Positions 1-5,887 of a stretch of 13,764 nt of DNA are shown here, piece by piece. The number at the start of each line of letters is the position of its first letter. Position 1 is the stretch's first letter. Both the position numbers and the translations under genes were made by a program. The stretch lies in the NCBI GenBank assembly GCA_028693085.1, contig JAQUWC010000058.1, positions 1-13,764 on the forward strand, written 5' to 3'. The notes below the pieces were generated by a model. That model did not search any database and was not told the origin of the DNA. It worked only from the letters and a program-made list of their open reading frames with translations. Origin of the DNA: UBA5266 sp002411545 (GTDB lineage: Bacteria; Bacteroidota; Bacteroidia; Bacteroidales; WCHB1-69).

Positions 1-1
1 T

Positions 2-1042
2 CGTATTGCCGGTCGTTTACATTTAATGAAGCAAGCGCGAGAAGTGGCGGTTAAGGGACTAAAGGCTCTATATAAAGGAAAATCAACAATCACCCCTGGC
101 TTTTTCAACCGTCTCTTGATAACAGGCACATCTATTATTCCGCAAGCTTGTATCGCTTGGTTTTATCACCATACCTCCCTATTCGCAAACATCACCGATG
201 ACGCATGTAAAAAGAATACAGACTTACAAGAAGAAGTCATACATCCTAACAAGCAAACACAAGCCTTTGCTCTCGTCACCGGAGGCAGTTCGGGGATAGG
301 ATGGGAATATGCTAAGATATTAGCTCAAAAATCATATTCTATTCTTTTGATAAGCAATAAAAAAGAAGACCTTGAAGAAAAATCCAACCTGTTAAGGGAG
401 CGTTATGCGGTGGAAACTTTATCCCTTTACATGGATTTATCACAGCCGGGTGCGGCTGAGCAAATCATAGCATTTTGCCACACTCACAAGCTCGATATAG
501 AAATATTGATTAACAACGCCGGTTTTTTTATGTCGGGAAACATTGTTCACAGCGATGCCAACAAGATAAAAAGCATGTTACATTTACACATATCTACTTT
601 AACTCTATTATGTCGTTATGTAGGGGAAGACATGCAAAATCGTAAAAAAGGATATATACTTAACATGTCATCCTTATCGGCTTGGATGCCTTATCCCAAC
701 ATTGCACTCTATGCATCCACAAAACGTTACATACGCGATTTTAGTTTAGCAATACGTCCCGAATATATCAAGCATAATGTATCGGTGAGTGTGCTTACTC
801 CCGGAGCAATCGATACGAATTTATATCATTTATCTCCTTACTATCAAAACTTGGCAAAACGTTGCGGCATCATGATGTCACCCGAAAAGATGGCTAAGAA
901 AGCGATTAAGGTTATGTTTCGCAGAAAAGCAAGTTTTGCACCGGGATGGATAAATCGTCTCGCTATCCCCTTTTTGGTGCTAGCTCCTTTGTCATTCATT
1001 TATTTCATTGAACGTAAACTTGAAAAAGTGTTTACGAAATAA
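2..1042 (+). CDS. Short-chain dehydrogenase/reductase, C-terminal part of a probable double-SDR protein (5' partial at window edge)
   Basis: This is a classical NAD(P)-dependent SDR oxidoreductase with a Rossmann fold; the substrate cannot be told. Numbering from the ATG at 26, the cofactor motif TGGSSGIG lies at residues 85-92, NNAG at 163-166, and the catalytic set is Ser216, Tyr229 and Lys233 (YASTK, with the usual 13-residue Ser-Tyr spacing). The PG motif and Thr of the substrate loop are near 259-264, and a hydrophobic stretch at about 311-327 precedes a basic tail. The frame is open from nucleotide 2 with no stop, so the ATG at 26 is probably internal. Residues 1-53 resemble the protein's own C-terminus (shared Lys-rich helix, then PG and NRL) rather than an SDR N-terminus, which suggests an upstream SDR fused in frame. 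The usual active-site Asn position (about 188) appears to be His. The SDR assignment is firm; the fusion is an inference because the rest lies outside the window. Confidence 0.9.
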   Translation, partial: RIAGRLHLMKQAREVAVKGLKALYKGKSTITPGFFNRLLITGTSIIPQACIAWFYHHTSLFANITDDACKKNTDLQEEVIHPNKQTQAFALVTGGSSGIGWEYAKILAQKSYSILLISNKKEDLEEKSNLLRERYAVETLSLYMDLSQPGAAEQIIAFCHTHKLDIEILINNAGFFMSGNIVHSDANKIKSMLHLHISTLTLLCRYVGEDMQNRKKGYILNMSSLSAWMPYPNIALYASTKRYIRDFSLAIRPEYIKHNVSVSVLTPGAIDTNLYHLSPYYQNLAKRCGIMMSPEKMAKKAIKVMFRRKASFAPGWINRLAIPFLVLAPLSFIYFIERKLEKVFTK

Positions 1043-1111
1043 ATAAAGCTGAACAATCCCGCCTATTCTATACAAATCACTCTACTTATTAAATAATTAT
1101 TCGCTAAACAT

Positions 1112-1145
1112 AAAAAAAAGACATCCTTTTGAGATGTCTTTTTTC
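1112..1145. terminator. Bidirectional intrinsic terminator between convergent genes
   Basis: An inverted repeat pairs GACATC (1120-1125) with GATGTC (1133-1138) around a 7-nt loop. It is extended by an A-run at 1112-1119 pairing with a T-run at 1139-1144. The T-run follows the stem on the plus strand, and the A-run gives a U-run on the minus strand. It can therefore end transcription of both the SDR gene (stop at 1042) and the large minus-strand gene (stop at 1168), which converge here. Confidence 0.85.
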
Positions 1146-1167
1146 TTATTAACTTAAAAATTTTCTC

Positions 1168-3960
1168 TTAGAATTTATAATATACATACACCCCACCATT
1201 GTAGGCTGTAATCAAGTCGCGAGTTTTAGATGACACTAAGGTTTCATTTAGGTAATTATCGTATTTAGCATACGTATATCCCGTGCTGATAAACGGTTCT
1301 ATACCCCAATGAGTTTTGATAGGGAATGACCATCCAAGCGTTAAACCGCCCATGGCATTCCATCCTTTGTGCATTGAACCGTCGAAGTCTTCATTCCAGA
1401 AGTTAGGAATAATTTGACGTGCCATATTATAAGCACCAAAACCTACATTAATACCGGCAAAGAAACCATTAAATACATACTTTGGATAGTATCTTGCTTG
1501 TAAGAATCCGGATATCAACTTAATAGGTTTGTCTGTACCTAAGAATCCATTCGGATAATAAGTGCCAACAGCTTCGATTTGACCAGAAAAATGTTTCGAT
1601 ATTTTTATTTCATAGGCTAAACCAGGAGCTCCTACGAGGGTTAAAGCATTTAACTTAATAGCCATGCTATTTTCTTCGCGTTCATAGGTTTTTTCTTCTA
1701 CATTAAATTTATAGGCAACATACACACCACCGTTATATGCGATAGGGAAATCATAACGTCTTTTTCCTCTCGTTACTAAATTTCCGTTTACATAATTATC
1801 ATAATTTGAATAAGTAAGTCCACCACTAACGAAAGGTTCAATCACCCAACGTTCTTTAATAGGAAATGCCCAACCAAGGGTTAACCCTGTCATAATATTC
1901 CATCCTTTATGGTTCACACCATCATACTTTTCGTTCCAATGGTTAGGAATTATAGCTCTTGCCATATCATAATAACCAAAACCTACATTTAATCCCACAA
2001 AGAATCCACGGAATACTTCTTTAGGATAATATCTTACTTGTGCGAATCCGGAGATTAATCGTAATGGTTTATCGGTTCCTAAAAAACCGTTTTTGTAATA
2101 GGTACCTACGGCTTCAGCTTGAACAGAAAAATGTTTGGCAAATTTAATTTCATAAGCAATACCGGGTGCTCCAATAAGAGTCAATGCATTTAATTTTATA
2201 GCTCTATTGAATTCACCTCTTTCTGCGGGAGCTGATTCAGATTTTACTTCTTCTGCTTCTTTTTGTGCTTTTTTATCAGCAGCTTTTTCTCTTTTCACTT
2301 TGGTATCTTCGGTTGCTGCTTCTTCGGCAACTTTAGCGGCTTCTGCTTCTTCTACAACGGCCTTATCTTGATCGACCGGTTTCTCGGTTTTTGTTCTAAT
2401 TTTTTCAGCTTTTTGTACAGCTTCCTGTGATGGTTGAACAGCGGATGTAGAAGGAATATATTCAATCGTATAAATAGTATCTTTTACTAAACCTAAGTTT
2501 TCCGATTGATCCATACCAGCTTTTTCAGATTCCACAAAATAAGTTTCAGCTTTTGAGTAATCTTGTTCTTGGTAAGAAATAATACCAAGGTTATTCAAAA
2601 CGATATCATTATTTGATTCCATATCGTTGGCTTTTTCAAACAATTCTTTGGCCTTATCAAGATTATCATCAGCTACACTTAAACAGCCTAAGTTATTATA
2701 AGCTCTATAATCGTTCGGATATAACTCTGTAGCTTTGGTATAGATTTCTTTTTTCTTTGTCAAATCATCGGTTAAAGTGGCAGCGTATAATAATTCATTT
2801 AAGCTTAAAGAATCGGGAGTTGATGAAGCTAATCTATTGATTTCTTCATCTGAGCGCAAATTGATTAAGCAAGTAACTTTAAGATGAGCACGACGTAAAG
2901 AAGGTAAAATTTCTTGATCTATTTCATCATATATAGCAATCATATTACGAATTTGTTGCTCTTTTTGATCTTTGGTAGCTTGAGATTGTATTACATTAAT
3001 CACTTTATCTTTATCGCTAATGGATGATTTACGCACTGCAGCAATAAAACCGTCCCAATCTTCTCCTCTATCATAGAGGTTGAATTGAATACTGTTTACT
3101 ATGCTATTGGATACTTTTCTCATTTCTTTGGATTGATTATCCAAATATTTTTTAAATTCACGTTGGAACCATTTTTGAGCAACCGAAGAACGACTATTTG
3201 CTAACTCCATATTTCTTTTCAATTCACCTTCTGGTGAGGCCCAACCATCAATATCCACAGATTTCACTGAATCATATTCCATCACAAAGGGGAATAAGTT
3301 TTTCAAAGCTTGTTTATTTTCTTCTTTTTTATTGAATGCAAGATTCCAATTCAAAGCATCGCTGTTAAAGTCGAAATAAATGGTTGCAGTTTGCTCTACA
3401 GCATCATAAGCTTTATAATTATGTTCGGTATAGAGATAAGTTGGGCCACTGGAAGTCTGACCTTTATACCCTAGTTTAGGATCGATTTCTTGGCGTTTAG
3501 TTCCTAATTTAACCTTACCTATTTCTTTTTCATTCAATGGGATTTCTTTTTTACCTTTTTTAATGGTAGAATTCAATACCAAAGTAGAATTTTCAAAATT
3601 AGGACTATAAGGGATATCTTGCAAGGATTTATATTCTGACCCGTATTTGTAATTGATGACTTGTCCACTCGCTTTGGCTTTTTCACCTTGAAAATTGATT
3701 GGGCTTAATTCCACCACTTCACCCTTGCTATTTCGAATGGAAGGTGTGGTAGTCATGGTGGCTTTCTTCGCAAAATACTTTTCGGGGAAAGTACCTTGTA
3801 CAGCAACTGTAGATTTACCACCTCGTGATTCTGCAGCATCTGGCTTAGCATTATATGTAATTTTATCCTGATTTTGAACCATCTTTTTCAGTTGGCAATT
3901 GGAGAAAAGAATTACAGATATACTAAAAAATAACATCAAATAAAATCTTCTTGTTCTCAT
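1168..3960 (-). CDS. Large envelope protein: lipoprotein signal, OmpA-like domain, TPRs, charged linker and two tandem barrel-like domains
   Basis: This is probably an outer-membrane/periplasmic structural protein; its function is unknown. I chose the ATG at 3958-3960 because it starts a proper signal peptide (RTRR, hydrophobic core, Cys22). An in-frame ATG at 4002 would add 14 non-signal-like residues. Numbered from 4002: Cys36 is the possible lipidation site, with an atypical Asn at -1. Residues 37-200 are an unrecognised, probably beta-rich region. Residues 206-285 are OmpA-like, with ASPEG replacing the usual TD..G and the conserved Arg kept at 271. Residues 432-463 and 466-497 are clear TPRs, with a degenerate one before them. 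Residues 525-598 are Glu/Lys/Ala-rich. Residues 601-766 and 781-944 are two copies of one domain, resembling DUF3575-type proteins, each ending in Tyr-Lys-Phe. The gene follows a one-domain paralogue on the same strand and has its own candidate promoter. Confidence 0.85.
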   Translation of the reverse strand: MRTRRFYLMLFFSISVILFSNCQLKKMVQNQDKITYNAKPDAAESRGGKSTVAVQGTFPEKYFAKKATMTTTPSIRNSKGEVVELSPINFQGEKAKASGQVINYKYGSEYKSLQDIPYSPNFENSTLVLNSTIKKGKKEIPLNEKEIGKVKLGTKRQEIDPKLGYKGQTSSGPTYLYTEHNYKAYDAVEQTATIYFDFNSDALNWNLAFNKKEENKQALKNLFPFVMEYDSVKSVDIDGWASPEGELKRNMELANSRSSVAQKWFQREFKKYLDNQSKEMRKVSNSIVNSIQFNLYDRGEDWDGFIAAVRKSSISDKDKVINVIQSQATKDQKEQQIRNMIAIYDEIDQEILPSLRRAHLKVTCLINLRSDEEINRLASSTPDSLSLNELLYAATLTDDLTKKKEIYTKATELYPNDYRAYNNLGCLSVADDNLDKAKELFEKANDMESNNDIVLNNLGIISYQEQDYSKAETYFVESEKAGMDQSENLGLVKDTIYTIEYIPSTSAVQPSQEAVQKAEKIRTKTEKPVDQDKAVVEEAEAAKVAEEAATEDTKVKREKAADKKAQKEAEEVKSESAPAERGEFNRAIKLNALTLIGAPGIAYEIKFAKHFSVQAEAVGTYYKNGFLGTDKPLRLISGFAQVRYYPKEVFRGFFVGLNVGFGYYDMARAIIPNHWNEKYDGVNHKGWNIMTGLTLGWAFPIKERWVIEPFVSGGLTYSNYDNYVNGNLVTRGKRRYDFPIAYNGGVYVAYKFNVEEKTYEREENSMAIKLNALTLVGAPGLAYEIKISKHFSGQIEAVGTYYPNGFLGTDKPIKLISGFLQARYYPKYVFNGFFAGINVGFGAYNMARQIIPNFWNEDFDGSMHKGWNAMGGLTLGWSFPIKTHWGIEPFISTGYTYAKYDNYLNETLVSSKTRDLITAYNGGVYVYYKF
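1171..1662 (-). repeat. Barrel-like domain, copy 2 (C-terminal copy)
   Basis: This is codons 781-944 of the large envelope gene. It begins with AIKLNALTL, directly after an internal Met codon at 1663-1665, and ends with YYKF at the stop. Landmarks shared with copy 1 are NGFLGTDKP, RYYPK, GFF.G.NVGFG, IIPN.WN, GLTLGW.FPIK, IEPF and AYNGGVYV. By hand count about 117 of 164 positions match copy 1. Confidence 0.9.
1705..2202 (-). repeat. Barrel-like domain, copy 1 (internal copy)
   Basis: This is codons 601-766 of the large envelope gene. It is offset from copy 2 by exactly 180 codons through the block from AIKLNALTL to the NYV region; copy 2 is then two residues shorter. It ends in YKF, like a complete barrel C-terminus, followed by a 14-residue charged linker. 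The ER.E.N residues just before copy 1 recur before copy 2, so the duplicated unit probably included part of the linker. Confidence 0.9.
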
Positions 3961-4048
3961 ACTAATTATATTAAAATTTTCAATTAATAAGTTATTAAAC
4001 ATGTTTATTATACGTAATCATTCCTATTTAAGTTACAAGGAATTTTTG

Positions 4049-4056
4049 CAAAGGTA
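4049..4056 (-). promoter_or_regulatory. Candidate Bacteroidota -7 promoter element for the large envelope gene
   Basis: The minus strand reads TACCTTTG, a match to the Bacteroidota primary-sigma -7 consensus TAnnTTTG. Transcription would begin near 4043, giving a leader of about 80 nt to the ATG at 3960. I see no matching TTTG -33 element at the expected distance. If real, the gene is transcribed separately from the paralogue upstream. Confidence 0.5.
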
Positions 4057-4149
4057 TAACATTTAATCATTATATATTCTTTTTTATCTATGTTTTTTTA
4101 ACATTTCCTTGTTAACAACAACGCATTAGTTTGGGATTTGTTGTATTTA

Positions 4150-4953
4150 TTATTTAATTTTAAAATCAACCGATCTTTTCAAAAATTTATAGCCTATATT
4201 GATGCCTCCATTATAAGCAAACACTTGTATACGTGATTTTTTTGTATCAGACACTTGAATTTTATCTACATAATTTGTCCATTGCAGATTAATCAATCCG
4301 GCAGACATAAAAGGTTCAAGGGTAAAGGTATCTCCCACTGGGAATGTCCATCCCAAAGATCCTCCTCCAACAACTAATAATCCTCTGTGCATAACGCCAT
4401 TATCCTCTTGTGCCCAATACATGGGAATAATACCATGCGACATATTAAAGAGGCCTGCTCCTGTATTTATACCGACAAAAAATCCTCTAAATGTTTCTTT
4501 GGGATAATATCTGCTTTCCACAAAACCAGCCAACATTAAAAAAGGTCTATCCGTAAAGAAAAAACCATTCGGGCTTAAAATGCCTAAAGCATTCGCTTGA
4601 ATTGAAAAATGTTCGGATAGTCTATATTCAAATGTGGGACTGATAACACCTGCTATCAACAAGGTGTTTATCTTAAAAGTGGCCGTCATTACCCGTTTTT
4701 TAAATCCTCTCTTTGCGGATGAATGAGACATTGCAACATTTAATAAAGAAGAAAAATCTGCATTTTTTTTCAAATAAAGACCATACGGAGACATCCGTAG
4801 GTCATTATCTAATTCATTGGTATGATTTTGTTTATATTGTGATGTTTTATTATCGGACAAACTGTTATAGGAAATCGCTTCCATTAAATGAAATGAATAA
4901 ACGTGAGGTAGAAAAAGAATAAAAAAAACAAAAACAAACATTTGTCTCACCAT
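4150..4953 (-). CDS. Secreted single-domain outer-membrane-barrel-like protein, paralogue of the duplicated domain next door
   Basis: This 267-residue protein is of unknown function and probably sits in the outer membrane. It has an N-terminal signal peptide (MVRQ, then a Phe/Val/Leu-rich core, with likely cleavage near Tyr19-Ser20) and no lipobox Cys. Residues 21-90 are unrecognised. Residues 93-257 match both domain copies of the downstream large protein through NGF..TD.P, RYYPK, FRGFFVGIN, GIIP..W, GW.FP, EPF and AYNGG, ending in YKF. Unlike those copies, a basic tail of about 10 residues follows the YKF, so the barrel-end signal is not at the true C-terminus. The domain resembles DUF3575 proteins, which in Bacteroidales often lie near fimbriae genes; no fimbrillin is visible here. 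It lies 147-189 nt upstream of the large gene on the same strand and probably arose from the same ancestral domain. Confidence 0.85.
   Translation of the reverse strand: MVRQMFVFVFFILFLPHVYSFHLMEAISYNSLSDNKTSQYKQNHTNELDNDLRMSPYGLYLKKNADFSSLLNVAMSHSSAKRGFKKRVMTATFKINTLLIAGVISPTFEYRLSEHFSIQANALGILSPNGFFFTDRPFLMLAGFVESRYYPKETFRGFFVGINTGAGLFNMSHGIIPMYWAQEDNGVMHRGLLVVGGGSLGWTFPVGDTFTLEPFMSAGLINLQWTNYVDKIQVSDTKKSRIQVFAYNGGINIGYKFLKRSVDFKIK
4183..4677 (-). repeat. Barrel-like domain, third and most diverged copy
   Basis: This is codons 93-257 of the single-domain gene. It shares the whole order of landmarks with the two copies at 1171-1662 and 1705-2202. Its KE.FRGFFVG block matches copy 1 (KEVFRGFFVG) better than copy 2 (KYVFNGFFAG). 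This fits an older split between the genes and a later duplication inside the large gene. Confidence 0.85.
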
Positions 4954-5031
4954 AAATTGATTTATTATTTTTTGTTGGTTTAAAGAAATTTCACTTTTAA
5001 AATAAGTTTCTATACTTTATTTAGGTTTCGA

Positions 5032-5058
5032 CAAAAATACAATTTTTTTATATGTCAA
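5032..5058 (-). promoter_or_regulatory. Candidate promoter for the single-domain barrel gene
   Basis: The minus strand reads TATTTTTG at 5039-5032, matching TAnnTTTG. A TTG (part of TTGACA, 5058-5053) lies 16 nt upstream of it as a possible -33 element. The predicted start is near 5025, leaving about 70 nt of leader. The A/T-rich surroundings make a chance match possible. Confidence 0.4.
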
Positions 5059-5082
5059 TCGATTTTTTTTATAAAAAATAAA

Positions 5083-5877
5083 TTATTTTTCCCATTCCAT
5101 TAAAAAAGTAAAAAAACGGCTAAAATCAAAAAGGTTTAACACCTGAATACAAGAGACTAGCATTAAAAAGATTAATATATAACGGATAAAACGGTTACCT
5201 AATTTTGTTGCCCAATTCGAAGCAATAAAAGCACCTATGATATTTCCGATAGCATGTATCAATCCATAATCATAACGCACTTGATCATAAAGTATAAATG
5301 GAATTAGTGAAAAAGGAACATACATCAATACAATCAAATTTTTAATAGCATTGGCTTTCAATAAATCATAACCACCGACTAACACAAGCATAGCAATTAA
5401 AAAATATCCAATTCCTACATGTATAAATCCGCCATAGATACCAATCATAACATATGACATCCATTGGATTATATCCATGTGTCGATTTATTTTTCGGGGA
5501 TTTTCTTTTAGCCAAAGTTGTGGTTTAAGTAATACCACTAATACCATGATCAGTATAACACCAATAAAAAAATAATTGAAAAAAGTTTCATTGACAGCAA
5601 GCACAATATTACTTCCCAGCACCGAACCTAAGGCAACAGGAATCACATATTTGATCGATTTTTGAAAAGTAAGAACTTTGTTTTTTTTAAAAACTGCAAC
5701 TGCGGTTAAGTTTTGTAAAAACACGGCAATTCTATTTGTTCCATTTGCTACAGCGGGAGGTAATCCCAGCATCATAAACAAAGTCATTGATATAACAGAC
5801 CCCCCACCAGCTAAGGTATTGACAAAACCTACAATGAATCCGGATACTATTAATGTAACAATGATCCCTATATTCAT
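5083..5877 (-). CDS. TSUP family permease (TauE/SafE-like)
   Basis: This 264-residue integral inner-membrane protein has about eight hydrophobic segments and the family's two-half layout. The first half carries GF..GFVNTLAGGGS at residues 13-27 and ANGTNR at 44-49. The second carries GIYGGFIHVGIG at 146-157, the related repeat motif. TSUP members move sulfur-containing or organic anions such as sulfite, sulfoacetate or thiosulfate; the substrate here cannot be assigned. The start ATG lies 10 nt after the stop of the helicase gene, so the two are very probably cotranscribed from the helicase promoter. No sulfur-metabolism gene is in the window. Length is normal for the family. Confidence 0.9.
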   Translation of the reverse strand: MNIGIIVTLIVSGFIVGFVNTLAGGGSVISMTLFMMLGLPPAVANGTNRIAVFLQNLTAVAVFKKNKVLTFQKSIKYVIPVALGSVLGSNIVLAVNETFFNYFFIGVILIMVLVVLLKPQLWLKENPRKINRHMDIIQWMSYVMIGIYGGFIHVGIGYFLIAMLVLVGGYDLLKANAIKNLIVLMYVPFSLIPFILYDQVRYDYGLIHAIGNIIGAFIASNWATKLGNRFIRYILIFLMLVSCIQVLNLFDFSRFFTFLMEWEK

Positions 5878-5887
5878 GGAAACAGTA

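Noticed and set aside
4115..4144. Inverted repeat ACAACAA/TTGTTGT between the two barrel genes.
   Set aside because: It has a 16-nt loop and no U-run on the minus strand; probably low-complexity chance pairing.
4713..4922. A 69-codon plus-strand frame opposite the single-domain barrel gene.
   Set aside because: It lies wholly inside a well-supported gene and has no recognisable protein features.
5041..5082. T/A-rich run after the TSUP gene as a terminator.
   Set aside because: Any hairpin is made of A-T pairs only and overlaps the candidate promoter of the next gene; not distinguishable from base composition.
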